Assembly: GCF_014651855.1 (NCBI RefSeq)
Contig: NZ_BMXR01000001.1
Location: 62,001-126,000, forward strand
Direction of reading: 5' to 3'
Source of the DNA: Saccharospirillum salsuginis
GTDB taxonomy: Bacteria; Pseudomonadota; Gammaproteobacteria; Pseudomonadales; Natronospirillaceae
DNA: 64,000 nucleotides
In this document: positions 8,501-17,040 of the stretch, piece after piece
Layout: each line of letters starts with the position of its first letter
How positions within the stretch are numbered: position 1 is the first letter of the stretch
Program-made: the position numbers and the translations under genes
The notes under the pieces: generated by a model
What the model saw: only the letters and a program-made list of their open reading frames with translations
The model's database searches: none
Told to the model about the DNA's origin: nothing

Positions 8501-8630
8501 CGAGCATCCTGTAACTGAGTGAACTGATTGTTATTGTCTCAGTTCGAACGGACCCTGTCGATTTGGCCCGCCGGATGACGAACATGCCCGTCCCGGACTA
8601 AACTGACGCCAAGACCGACTGGAAACCATT

Positions 8631-8747
8631 ATGGAAGCTTTGTTGATCGGCGCTGTGGCACTGGTCGTCCTGATCATGATTTCGGACCTGTTGCTCACCG
8701 GCTATCGATCGTGGGTGGGTAAAAACAGAAAAGACAAACAGCGTTAG
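8631..8747 (+). CDS. Small single-pass membrane protein (38 residues)
   Basis: An ATG-to-TAG frame encoding MEALLIGAVALVVLIMISDL followed by a basic tail ending KNRKDKQR. Residues 4-23 form one hydrophobic helix; the positive tail predicts a cytoplasmic C-terminus. A weak GGAAA lies six bases upstream. It diverges from the sugar kinase gene and ends 13 bases before the tRNA. Too short for certainty, but the composition is typical of real small membrane proteins. Confidence 0.5.
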   Translation: MEALLIGAVALVVLIMISDLLLTGYRSWVGKNRKDKQR

Positions 8748-8760
8748 CACGCCGGAAGGA

Positions 8761-8836
8761 TGGCGTCCCGTAGGGGACTCGAACCCCTGTTACCGCCGTG
8801 AAAGGGCGGTGTCCTAGGCCACTAGACGAACGGGAC
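8761..8836 (-). tRNA. tRNA-Glu (anticodon TTC), CCA encoded
   Basis: On the minus strand the molecule starts GTCCCGTTCGTCTAGTGGCC, has the anticodon arm CCGCCCTTTCACGGCGG and the T arm AGGGGTTCGAGTCCCCT, and ends CGGGACGCCA. It differs from E. coli tRNA-Glu at only a few bases. All four stems pair. It is a single tRNA, not beside an rRNA operon in this window. Confidence 0.98.
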
Positions 8837-8921
8837 TGACCGGACAAAGGTGGCGCTCACATCGATGAGCGTCCGCCTGAATCGCCACGAGAGTCGAGAC
8901 CCTCGATAACGAGAGGGCGCG

Positions 8922-8950
8922 ACTTTAAGGAGGCGGATGAATTCTGTCAA
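8922..8950 (-). promoter_or_regulatory. Sigma-70 promoter of tRNA-Glu
   Basis: On the minus strand: TTGACA (8945-8950), 17-base spacer, TAAAGT (8922-8927), then a G+C discriminator CGCGCCC, the hallmark of stringently controlled stable-RNA promoters. Transcription would start near 8915, leaving about 75 bases of leader before the tRNA, including an inverted repeat around 8890-8915. Confidence 0.8.
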
Positions 8951-9014
8951 GCAAATCTTTGTTTTCCTACGTTTTTTTGGATTACACTAAATAGACCACC
9001 AGACGAGATACGAC

Positions 9015-9803
9015 ATGGGCGCTTCGACCACCACAGTCATAGCCATTCTAGCCGTTGGCCTCATCAGCCTTATGGTGGTTGGTATGTTGATCATGCAGAC
9101 CCGCCATCGCAATCTGGCCGTCACCCGGGACAAGTTGCTCAAACTGAACAATCAGTACCGCAAGCTGAACAACGTATTGCGCAACCTGCCAACGTCCTAC
9201 CTGTCACCGGAGATGCGGGACTTTCTCTACCAGGCACTGCTGTTCAATCTCAAATCCCAGATGGAATTGAACCCGGATCAGCGCAAGTATCTGGACAGCG
9301 ACTACAAGCAACTGGAACGAGAACGCGCCCAGGTACGCAAGCATCCGCCCAAACCGGAACCTCCGTCCCAGATCAATGCCGAGGAGACCAACCTCCACCG
9401 CCAGACACTCAAATCCTTTTATGCCTACATCAAGCGCAACTACGAAGCCGGTCACCTGAACAAGACCAACGCCGAGAAGATGCTGATGCAGGTGGAACTC
9501 AAGCTGGTGGAAACGGCGCTGGAGTATTTCAAGTTCCGGGCGCGCAACGCACTCAAACGGCACTACTACAAGGAAGCGCGTGTCGCGTACCAGAAAGCCA
9601 TCGACACCATCGGCGCTTCCCGCCACAGCGAACAGTTCAAGCAGGAAGAAATCCAGTTGCGCAACCAGTTGAACAAAACCGTCGAGGAATGGCGCAACTA
9701 CCGCGAACAACAGTCCGCCGGCCAGGCCGAAAAACTGGCGGAAGAGATGGAAGATCTGATAGAAGACCAGGAGAGCTGGAAGAAGAAGAATGTCTATGAC
9801 TGA
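9015..9803 (+). CDS. Membrane-anchored coiled-coil protein of unknown function
   Basis: A 262-residue protein with one N-terminal membrane helix (residues 8-27, AILAVGLISLMVVGMLIM) followed by a charged, helix-rich body. Residues 37-60 and 190-255 look like coiled coils. Residues 125-200 (FYAYIKRNYEAGHLNKTNAEK, ALKRHYYKEARVAYQKAIDTIG) suggest a TPR-like helical pair. I do not recognise a named family. The start has no strong ribosome site but is preceded by AT-rich sequence. Its last 14 bases overlap the start of aceK, so the two genes are probably cotranscribed. Confidence 0.7.
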   Translation: MGASTTTVIAILAVGLISLMVVGMLIMQTRHRNLAVTRDKLLKLNNQYRKLNNVLRNLPTSYLSPEMRDFLYQALLFNLKSQMELNPDQRKYLDSDYKQLERERAQVRKHPPKPEPPSQINAEETNLHRQTLKSFYAYIKRNYEAGHLNKTNAEKMLMQVELKLVETALEYFKFRARNALKRHYYKEARVAYQKAIDTIGASRHSEQFKQEEIQLRNQLNKTVEEWRNYREQQSAGQAEKLAEEMEDLIEDQESWKKKNVYD

Positions 9804-11514
9804 CGACCAGGCCGCGCAGTTGGCCGACCTGATCCTGGCCGGTTTCGATCGACACTACCGCAAGTTCCGACACTATTCGCATTTGGCACGCGACGGTTTC
9901 CTGAAAGCCGAATGGCGATACCTGCAGGACATCCACCGCGAACGGGTCGACCTCTACGACGACCAGGTCGATCACTGCATCGCCACGCTGAAGGACCGCT
10001 TCGAACACCTCAGCCCCGAAGGCTGGCAGTCGGTCAAACAGGCCTACAGCAAGCGCCTGGAACGCCACCGCCAGCCCGACCTCGCGGAGACATTCTACAA
10101 CTCGGTATTTTGTCGCCTGTTTCACCGTCGTTATTTCAACAACGAGCATATCTTCGTCGAATCCGACGCGCTCTGGCGGCACTATGAAACCGATGAAACA
10201 CTCATTCGCCGCTACTGGGTCGACGGTAATCTCGAAGCCGTGTTCCTGAACATGTTAGAGGACATGGAACTGGGGTTGCCGCTGGAAAATCCGCATCGCG
10301 ATGTCCGCCATCTGATGCACCGCTTCGCGCAGGAAGCCCCGAACCTGGCACGGGCGGCCAACCGGTACAGCATCGACCTGATCACGGCGCCCTTTTTTCG
10401 CAATAAGGCCTGCTACCTGATCGGGCGGTTGAACATCGATGGGGAAGCCCTGCCGTTCATTGTCCCGATTTTGAACAATGAAGACGGTCACCTTTACGCC
10501 GACACCCTCCTGGTCGACAGCAACGCCATGGCCATCGTCTTCGGTTTCGCAAGGGCGTATTTCTTCGTCGACACCGGCAGTCCGCTGGCCATCGTCAACT
10601 TTCTGCTGCGGCTGATGCCGTCGAAGACCCGGGCCGAACTCTATTCCTCCATTGGCCTGCACAAACAGGGCAAGACCCAATTCTACCGGGAGCTGCTGCA
10701 GCACCTCGACACCAGCCGGGACCGGTTCGAAGTCGCGCCCGGCATCAAGGGCATGGTGATGACGGTTTTCACCCTGCCCTCCTACCCCTATGTGTTCAAG
10801 ATCATCAAGGACCGCTTCGCCCCGCAAAAGGAAATGACACGCCAGCACGTGAAGAACCAATACCACCGGGTCAAGCAGAACGACCGGGTCGGCCGCATGG
10901 CGGACACCTGGGAATTTTCCAAGGTCGCGCTGCCGCTGAACCGGTTTTCCGATGCATTGCTGGAGGAGCTGTCCAAGGTGGCCGCGTCCAATGTGCGACA
11001 GGAGGGCGAGCAACTGATCATCGAGCATTGCTACATCGAACGCCGCATGATCCCGCTCAACCTGTATCTGGAGGATCCGGCCTACGCGGGTCGCGAAGAA
11101 GCCGTGCTGAAGGAATACGGCCAGGCCATCAAGGACCTGGCCAAGGCGAATATATTTCCCGGGGACATGCTGCTGAAGAACTTCGGCGTCACCCGTCACG
11201 GCCGCGTGATCTTTTACGATTACGACGAAATCGACTGGGTCACGAACTGCAACTTCCGGCGCATTCCACCACCGCGCTATCCGGAAGACGAACTGGCTTC
11301 CGAACCCTGGTACAGCGTCGCGCCGAACGACATCTTTCCGGAGGAATTCGCCACCTTCCTGTTCAACGACAATCGTCTGGAAGCCGCGTTCCGGAAACAC
11401 CATGGCGATTTGCTGGACGCCGACTACTGGACGGCGGTCCAGGCGGAGCTCAATGCCGGCAAGGTCGCGGACATCTACCCCTACCCGGACCACATCCGGG
11501 TCAAGCGCGCTTAA
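9790..11514 (+). CDS. aceK: Isocitrate dehydrogenase kinase/phosphatase
   Basis: A 574-residue protein (E. coli AceK 578) that adds or removes phosphate on isocitrate dehydrogenase, steering carbon to the glyoxylate bypass during growth on acetate or fatty acids. Family regions present: APGIKGMVMTVFTLPSYPYV near 317-336 (ATP P-loop region), FKIIKDRF with the ATP-binding Lys, and DMLLKNFGVTRHGRVIFYDYDEI near 458-480, with the Asp residues of the catalytic site. Start ATG 9790 lies inside the preceding gene, whose AGGAG/AAGAAG-rich end supplies the ribosome site. No aceA or aceB is in view. Confidence 0.97.
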   Translation: MSMTDDQAAQLADLILAGFDRHYRKFRHYSHLARDGFLKAEWRYLQDIHRERVDLYDDQVDHCIATLKDRFEHLSPEGWQSVKQAYSKRLERHRQPDLAETFYNSVFCRLFHRRYFNNEHIFVESDALWRHYETDETLIRRYWVDGNLEAVFLNMLEDMELGLPLENPHRDVRHLMHRFAQEAPNLARAANRYSIDLITAPFFRNKACYLIGRLNIDGEALPFIVPILNNEDGHLYADTLLVDSNAMAIVFGFARAYFFVDTGSPLAIVNFLLRLMPSKTRAELYSSIGLHKQGKTQFYRELLQHLDTSRDRFEVAPGIKGMVMTVFTLPSYPYVFKIIKDRFAPQKEMTRQHVKNQYHRVKQNDRVGRMADTWEFSKVALPLNRFSDALLEELSKVAASNVRQEGEQLIIEHCYIERRMIPLNLYLEDPAYAGREEAVLKEYGQAIKDLAKANIFPGDMLLKNFGVTRHGRVIFYDYDEIDWVTNCNFRRIPPPRYPEDELASEPWYSVAPNDIFPEEFATFLFNDNRLEAAFRKHHGDLLDADYWTAVQAELNAGKVADIYPYPDHIRVKRA

Positions 11515-11520
11515 ACGCGA

Positions 11521-11988
11521 TCAACCCTGGTCGTTTCTCGGCTGCGGGGTCAAGGTCGCGGGGGATTGCAGGATCAGCCGCCCGGTATCGCCACTTTCGA
11601 TGCGATAGCGCGCGCAGGCGTTGCCATCGCTGGCCTGACAGCGACCGAAGCCCTCGACAACGGCATCGAGCTGGCTTTCGAGAATGCGACGGTCCTCGGT
11701 GATGCAGACCAACTTGCCCGGCGCCAGTTCGGCTTCGCCCTCGGCCAGCGACACAGTCACCGACAACAAACAATGTGTCGGCCAGGATTCGCTCAGGGCG
11801 CCTTCCGGACTGCCGGCATCCCGGGGCTGGACCGTTACCGTTGTGGTTTCCGACAGTGTCTGCTCGGTCAGAGCAGCAATCTCAAGCTGGGCGTTGGTGG
11901 CCACTTGAATGGCGGCCTCTTCGGCCATGGCGGGGGCGGCCAGAGTGGCCAGGATGACGCTCAGGGACAGACCCAAAGGGGCTTTCAT
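11521..11988 (-). CDS. Secreted protein of unknown function
   Basis: A 155-residue protein. Residues 1-22 (MKAPLGLSLSVILATLAAPA, then MA) form a typical signal peptide cleaved before EEAAIQ. The mature part has four Cys (in THCLLS, KLVCITED, GRCQAS and NACARY), enough for two disulfides, and a beta-rich pattern. No family recognised. It converges with aceK, the stops being only six bases apart, and has no obvious operon partner. Confidence 0.6.
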   Translation of the reverse strand: MKAPLGLSLSVILATLAAPAMAEEAAIQVATNAQLEIAALTEQTLSETTTVTVQPRDAGSPEGALSESWPTHCLLSVTVSLAEGEAELAPGKLVCITEDRRILESQLDAVVEGFGRCQASDGNACARYRIESGDTGRLILQSPATLTPQPRNDQG

Positions 11989-12167
11989 GCGCTACCTCGA
12001 TGCTGAAACGATGAATCGCGGCGCATTCTACCAGAAATGCCGGAGATGTGAGTGTCGACCTTTGTCCGAATAGGTCCGAATCCGCGATGTACCGCCTCCC
12101 TTGCCATTTCCGGAAAAATCGGTACACAATGCGATAAAGGATATCGAAGAGGGTCAGCGTCGCCCAC

Positions 12168-12305
12168 ATGAACAAGAAATTGATAATCTTTCTCTTAATC
12201 GTCATCGGCTTCGTCGCCTTCCTGGTCTATATTGACCAGCGACGATCCAATCCCTGGGATTCCGACGTATTTTTCGGCACGATCCAACACCACCTGTATG
12301 GATAA
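12168..12305 (+). CDS. Possible small membrane protein (45 residues)
   Basis: ATG 12168 to TAA 12305 encodes MNKKLIIFLLIVIGFVAFLV followed by YIDQRRSNPWDSDVFFGTIQ and a short tail. Lysines 3-4 followed by 17 hydrophobic residues suit a small inner-membrane protein. The ribosome site is weak: GAGGG lies 17 bases upstream. A minus-strand frame overlaps it and also begins with a hydrophobic stretch, so coding here is uncertain. The 186 bases after it, up to glgC, hold an AGGAGG at 12323-12328 with no suitable start codon near it. Confidence 0.35.
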   Translation: MNKKLIIFLLIVIGFVAFLVYIDQRRSNPWDSDVFFGTIQHHLYG

Positions 12306-12491
12306 CAATCACAGAAGGCATCAGGAGGTGATCAAACTTCAATCAACAAGAACAACAATGCTCGTCAAAGACCGCTGAAGTTACCAAAGAAGCCATTAAA
12401 CCAGTGGTCGCGCCAGCTAGAGCACGCTAAGCTGACGATGAAGTCACCTGGGCAGCCGACTGGCTACCCACACTGAAATAAGGGAAAGACT

Positions 12492-13727
12492 ATGTCCGGC
12501 ATCCTCTCTATGATTCTCGCCGGAGGCGAAGGCACCCGCCTGGCCCCCCTGACCTCCGTGCGCGCCAAACCCGCCGTCCCCTTTGGCGGCAACTATCGCA
12601 TCATCGATTTCGTCCTGAACAACTTCGTCAACTCGGACCTGCTGCAGATCTTCGTGTTGACCCAGTTCAAGTCCCATTCCCTGATGAAACACATGAGTCG
12701 ACGCTGGCGGGTGACAGGTCTCACCAACCGGTTCATCGACCCCATTCCCGCCCAGATGCAAATGGGCAAACACTGGTACCAGGGCACGGCCGACGCCATT
12801 TATCAGAACATCGAATTGGTCGAAGGCATGGACCCGGAAATTTGCTGCGTCTTCGGCGGCGACCATATCTACAAGATGGACGTGCGCCAGATGATCGAGT
12901 TTCACCGCAGCTACGAGGATGCCAAGCTGACGGTGGCCGCCATTCCCGTGCACGTAAGCCAGGCCGACCAGTTCGGCGTTATCGAGATCGATGAAAACAA
13001 CAAGATGATCGGGTTTCAGGAGAAGCCGAAGAGCAACCCGAAGACGATCCCCGGGCGTCCGGACTATGTCCTGGCGAGCATGGGCAACTATGTATTCGAC
13101 GCACCGACCATGGTCGAAAGCCTGAAGATCGATGCCGAACGCAGCGATTCGGTGCACGATTTCGGCCACAACATCATTCCCGACCTGTACAAGGCCGGCG
13201 TAGTCTACGTGTACGACTTTTCCACCAACTTCATTCGCGGCGAGCAGGAGCACACCGGCGGCTACTGGCGCGATGTCGGCACCATCGACTCGCTGTTCGA
13301 GGCCAATATGGACCTGCTCGCGGTCGACCCGCCCATCGACCTGTACAACCGCTTCTGGCCGCTGCGCAGCTATCACCCGGCGGTACCGCCGGCCAAATTC
13401 GTTCACGACGAGGCCAACCGCACCGGCCAGGCGATCAGCTCCATTGTCGCCGGCGGCTGTATCGTCTCCGGCAGTTTCGTGCACCGCAGTATCCTCGGGT
13501 ACAACTGCCACGTGCACAGCCACGCCTATGTCGAGAACAGTGTCCTGATGGGCAATAACGACATCGGCCGCGGCGCCCGCATTCGTCGCGCCATGCTCGA
13601 CAAGAATGTCGCCATCGCCCCCGGCACCGTCATCGGGGAGGACCCGGAAGCCGATCGCCGACGCTTCCACGTGTCCCCGAACGGTATTGTTGTCATCCCG
13701 AAAGGAGCACGCATTGGCTTCGACTGA
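12492..13727 (+). CDS. glgC: Glucose-1-phosphate adenylyltransferase
   Basis: A 411-residue enzyme making ADP-glucose from ATP and glucose 1-phosphate, the rate-setting step of bacterial glycogen synthesis. Signature GGEGTRL at 11-17, KPAVPFGGNYRIIDFVLNN from about 26, FGGDHIYKMD near 118-127 with the catalytic Asp, and FQEKPK near 175. The C-terminal third has the left-handed beta-helix pattern. ATG 12492 follows AGGGAAAG. It overlaps glgA by 14 bases. ADP-glucose may also serve as donor for GpgS. Confidence 0.97.
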   Translation: MSGILSMILAGGEGTRLAPLTSVRAKPAVPFGGNYRIIDFVLNNFVNSDLLQIFVLTQFKSHSLMKHMSRRWRVTGLTNRFIDPIPAQMQMGKHWYQGTADAIYQNIELVEGMDPEICCVFGGDHIYKMDVRQMIEFHRSYEDAKLTVAAIPVHVSQADQFGVIEIDENNKMIGFQEKPKSNPKTIPGRPDYVLASMGNYVFDAPTMVESLKIDAERSDSVHDFGHNIIPDLYKAGVVYVYDFSTNFIRGEQEHTGGYWRDVGTIDSLFEANMDLLAVDPPIDLYNRFWPLRSYHPAVPPAKFVHDEANRTGQAISSIVAGGCIVSGSFVHRSILGYNCHVHSHAYVENSVLMGNNDIGRGARIRRAMLDKNVAIAPGTVIGEDPEADRRRFHVSPNGIVVIPKGARIGFD

Positions 13728-15195
13728 TCGTCCTTTGAAGATACTGGTCGTCGCCTCGGAAGTCGAAGGGTTGGTAAAAACCGGGGGCCTGGCGGACGTC
13801 GCCAGGGCCCTGCCGGCCACCCTCACCGCCCTGGGCCACGATGTACAGGTAGTCACCCCCGCTTACAGCCGTACCGAACCGATCTGGAGTCACTGGCCCA
13901 GCCAGTCGCTCTGTGTGCACCTGAACCTGTTCGACGAAACCTGGATGGCGGCCCGGACCGGTTCGCATGAAGGGTTGCCGCTGGTTCAACTGGAGCATGC
14001 CGAGAGTTTCGACCGGCCGGGCATCTACGACGACGGCCGCTGGCCCTACCCGGACAACGCCCGGCGCTTCGGCCTGCTCAGTAAAGGCGCGCTGCAGTGG
14101 TGCAAAGACAACGACTGGCGACCGGACATCGTCCACGCCAACGACTGGCAGGCGGCGCTGTGCTGTTTCTACCTGAAAGAGCACTTCAAATACGACACCT
14201 TTTTCGATAACACCCGCAGCCTGTTGTCCTTGCACAATGCCGCCTATCAGGGTCAGGTTCCAGCCAGTTGGTTGCAACCGCTCGGCATACACGAACAGTT
14301 CTTTCACCCGGGCGCGTTCGAGGATTTCGGTCAGATCAACCTGCTCAAGGGCGGCATTCGCTTTGCCGACGCGCTCTGCGCCGTCAGCCCCGGCTACGCC
14401 GATGAGTTGGTGACCGACCTCGGCGGACACGGGCTCGGCGCCCTCTTTCGCGATCGTTCCGACGCCCTGGTGGGCATTCTCAACGGGTGCGACTACGGCC
14501 AATGGTCACCGGAGACCGATCCGATGATCCCGGCCACCTATACCACGCCGGACGAACCGGGCAAGGCCGAATGCAAGCGTCGCCTGCAGCAGGAAATGGG
14601 GTTCGCCGAGCGGGACGTGCCACTGCTGGTCTCGGTCAGCCGCCTGACCGACCAGAAAGGCTTCCATCTGCTGATCCCGACGCTGTGGGAAGTGCTGCGC
14701 GAACGGGACATCCAGATCGCCCTGCTCGGTTCCGGCGACCCGCAGCTGGCCGCCCACCTGCACCGCCTGGCAAACCATTTCCCGGACAAGGTCGCCTTCG
14801 TCGAAGGCTACGACAACGCCCTGTCACACCGCATGGAAGCCGGCGGCGACGCTTTCCTGATGCCGTCCATCTTCGAGCCCTGCGGCTTGAACCAGATCTA
14901 CAGCCTGCGCTACGGCACCCTGCCGCTGGTGCGCGCCGTCGGCGGCCTCAAGGACACCGTCGTCCCGCTCAGCGCCACCCAGCGCAACACCCGCAGCGCC
15001 ACCGGCTTCATGTTCGAGGAACCGAGTGAAGCGGCGTTGCGCGCGGAGATCGAGCGGATGGTCGACGTCTACGAACGCAACCCCAAGCTGTGGCTGGCGA
15101 TGCAGCGCAACGCCATGAAACAGCGGTTCGAGTGGGAGAGCGCGGCGCGGGAGTACCTGAAGACGTATCGTAGGATGCTGGGCGAGAACCTGTAG
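13714..15195 (+). CDS. glgA: Glycogen synthase (ADP-glucose, GT5)
   Basis: A 493-residue GT-B enzyme that extends alpha-1,4-glucan from ADP-glucose. KTGGLADV at 22-29 is the ADP-glucose glycine loop; VSRLTDQKGF and SIFEPCGLNQIYSLRYGTLP are the C-terminal donor-site motifs with the catalytic Glu. Start choice: no ATG fits; TTG 13714 is six bases after AAAGGAG (13701-13707) and gives a normal N-terminus, so I use it. A reading from 13606 would only shadow glgC. The glgC-glgA overlap means coupled translation. glgB, glgP and glgX are not in this window. Confidence 0.95.
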   Translation: MASTDRPLKILVVASEVEGLVKTGGLADVARALPATLTALGHDVQVVTPAYSRTEPIWSHWPSQSLCVHLNLFDETWMAARTGSHEGLPLVQLEHAESFDRPGIYDDGRWPYPDNARRFGLLSKGALQWCKDNDWRPDIVHANDWQAALCCFYLKEHFKYDTFFDNTRSLLSLHNAAYQGQVPASWLQPLGIHEQFFHPGAFEDFGQINLLKGGIRFADALCAVSPGYADELVTDLGGHGLGALFRDRSDALVGILNGCDYGQWSPETDPMIPATYTTPDEPGKAECKRRLQQEMGFAERDVPLLVSVSRLTDQKGFHLLIPTLWEVLRERDIQIALLGSGDPQLAAHLHRLANHFPDKVAFVEGYDNALSHRMEAGGDAFLMPSIFEPCGLNQIYSLRYGTLPLVRAVGGLKDTVVPLSATQRNTRSATGFMFEEPSEAALRAEIERMVDVYERNPKLWLAMQRNAMKQRFEWESAAREYLKTYRRMLGENL

Positions 15196-15328
15196 GGCAG
15201 AAGTGGTCCGACACATCGGGCCTCAGGCGACATCTGCCATGGCGGGCGCAACCCGCCTTTCTCTTTCATGGGGCCTAGCAGAGGGCTTCGCCCTCTCGGC
15301 AGATGTCGCCTGAAGCTCTTCTGCCCTA
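15193..15328. repeat. Large imperfect palindrome at the glgA stop
   Basis: TAGGGCAGAAG (15193-15203) pairs with CTTCTGCCCTA (15318-15328), and CAGGCGACATCTGCC (15224-15238) with GGCAGATGTCGCCTG (15298-15312). Two small hairpins (GGCGGG/CCCGCC and AGAGGGC/GCCCTCT) flank a CATGGGG in the middle. The left arm includes the glgA stop codon. The layout resembles the CCATGGGGG family but the core differs; it may also act as a transcript end. Confidence 0.75.
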
Positions 15329-15343
15329 CTTATTAAGCCGGCA

Positions 15344-16525
15344 TCAGGTTCGATCCACACCCCGAATAGCCCCGAACCCGAAAAACACCAGCACCGCCGC
15401 CACGGCGGTGGTTCCGGCCCCCATCAGGAACACGACGCCCGCCCCGGTCCAGACATACCCGGACAACAGGTTGCCGCAGATCAGTCCCAACCCCATGCCG
15501 ACGGAGACATAGAGCCCCTGCCCGAACCCCATCCGACTGGGTGGGAACAGACGGCCGACACGATGGATCGCCACTGAATGCACGACCCCGAACGTCAGCG
15601 CATGCAACGCCTGGAGTCCGAGTACCAGCGCGAAACTGCCCTCGACGAACGACAATACCGACCATCGCAGCACGGTGGCCGCGAGCGCCACGAACATCAG
15701 CTGTCGCTCGCTGAAGCGTTGAAACCAACGGGCGATGACCAGAAAGATGACGATCTCACAAATGGAACCGAAACTGATCAGAAAACCGATCTGGCTCGCC
15801 GGAAAGCCGCGCTCCTTGAGGAACAGGTCGAAGAAGGTGTTGTATGGCGCCATACCAATCTGCCAGAGGAACACCACGACCATCAGCACCGCGACCTGGC
15901 GCCAGTCGATCGGCACAGTTTCCAGGGATCGGGCCGTTTGGCGTTGTTTGGGGTCGGTCCGGGCTTCTTTCGGCACCAGCCAGGTCGTCCCCCACATGAT
16001 GGCGCAGAGTACGCCACCGATCACCGGCAGGATGGTCACCGGCCAGTAATCCAGTGCGGTCCCCAACACCCAGACAACCACGACGTAACCGGCCGACCCC
16101 CACAGCCGAACCTGACCGTACCGGGAGCGGTCCCGGTCCAGCACGTTGATCGCCACACCTTCCATTTGCGGCAAGACGGCGGACAGGAAGATACCGAACA
16201 GGCCGAAGACGGTCAGATACCATATGAAATCGCCGCTTTTCAGCGACAGCAGATAAAACATCCCCATCAGCACGAATCCCAGGCGGATCAGCGGCAGGCG
16301 CTGCCCGGTCCGGTCACTGATCAGGCTGAACAGAAAGGGGGCGAAGATGTTGACGCCGAAGACGGTGGCGACAATAACGCCGATCTGGCGCGGGCTTAGC
16401 CCCTGGGCGGTCAGAAAACGGGCCAGATAGGGGGTGAAAACGCCGAACAGCGTAAAATAAGCCGCGTACATCGGCGACAGGCGCCAGGCTTTCTGGCGAA
16501 ACGTCAGCTCCTGGGCTGAGGGCAT
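15344..16525 (-). CDS. MFS transporter (PPP/HcaT-like branch)
   Basis: A 393-residue inner-membrane protein with about 12 hydrophobic helices and the loop SDRTGQRLPLIR near 70-81, the MFS motif between helices 2 and 3. It opens KAWRLSPMYAAYFTLFGVFT, and a later segment has LRWSVLSFVEG; both recall the phenylpropionate permease / LacY-like MFS branch. Substrate unknown. ATG 16525 has AGGAG six bases upstream and lies 29 bases after the tadA stop, so it is probably the last gene of the guaB-guaA-tadA unit. Confidence 0.85.
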   Translation of the reverse strand: MPSAQELTFRQKAWRLSPMYAAYFTLFGVFTPYLARFLTAQGLSPRQIGVIVATVFGVNIFAPFLFSLISDRTGQRLPLIRLGFVLMGMFYLLSLKSGDFIWYLTVFGLFGIFLSAVLPQMEGVAINVLDRDRSRYGQVRLWGSAGYVVVVWVLGTALDYWPVTILPVIGGVLCAIMWGTTWLVPKEARTDPKQRQTARSLETVPIDWRQVAVLMVVVFLWQIGMAPYNTFFDLFLKERGFPASQIGFLISFGSICEIVIFLVIARWFQRFSERQLMFVALAATVLRWSVLSFVEGSFALVLGLQALHALTFGVVHSVAIHRVGRLFPPSRMGFGQGLYVSVGMGLGLICGNLLSGYVWTGAGVVFLMGAGTTAVAAVLVFFGFGAIRGVDRT

Positions 16526-16554
16526 TAGAACTCCTAGACGGCACGGGGCCGGGG

Positions 16555-17040
16555 CTATTCCGATCGGCTGGCCCGACGCAACGCCTTTTGGCGTTCACGG
16601 CGTTCAGCGAAAAAGCGGGACATCAATTCCGAGCATTCGGTTTCCAATACACCGCCGGTGACTTCAAGACGGTGGTTGTAAGGCCCATGGTCGAACAGGT
16701 GCAGGTTGGAGACCACGGCACCGCTCTTGGGTTCCGGTGCGCCGAAAACCAACCGCTGGATGCGGCTGTGCACCAGCAGGCCGGCGCACATGGTACAGGG
16801 TTCGACGGTCACATACAGCGTCGCCCCGGTGAGACGGTAGTTCCCGATCCGCTCGGCGGCTGTTCGGATGGCGACCATTTCGGCATGGGCACTGGGGTCG
16901 AGCCGGCCGATGGGCTGGTTGAAGCCCTCGGCCACAACCTCGCCCTCCTGCACCACCACGGCGCCTACCGGGACTTCCCCGGCATCAAAGGCGAGCCTGG
17001 CCTGAGCCAGTGCCCGCCGCATGGCGGTGACGTCGTCCAT
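16555..17040 (-). CDS. tadA: tRNA-specific adenosine deaminase
   Basis: A 161-residue enzyme converting A34 to inosine in the wobble position of tRNA-Arg(ACG). The zinc and proton-shuttle motif HAE is at 52-54 and PCTMC at 81-85, both intact. ATG 17040 overlaps the guaA stop as TGATG; an in-frame ATG at 17049 inside guaA would add three residues. The position directly after guaA indicates an operon of purine and tRNA genes. Confidence 0.95.
   Translation of the reverse strand: MDDVTAMRRALAQARLAFDAGEVPVGAVVVQEGEVVAEGFNQPIGRLDPSAHAEMVAIRTAAERIGNYRLTGATLYVTVEPCTMCAGLLVHSRIQRLVFGAPEPKSGAVVSNLHLFDHGPYNHRLEVTGGVLETECSELMSRFFAERRERQKALRRASRSE

Noticed and set aside
11882..12205. Minus-strand frame starting with a hydrophobic stretch and overlapping the 45-residue + strand ORF
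   Set aside because: After about 40 residues it runs antiphase through the upstream part of the secreted-protein gene and has no conserved pattern. The + strand frame is cleaner, though neither is certain.
12323..12378. AGGAGG followed by a six-codon ATG frame (MLVKDR) upstream of glgC
   Set aside because: The start is 29 bases from the AGGAGG, too far for a ribosome site, and the frame is too short to judge. No attenuator structure seen.
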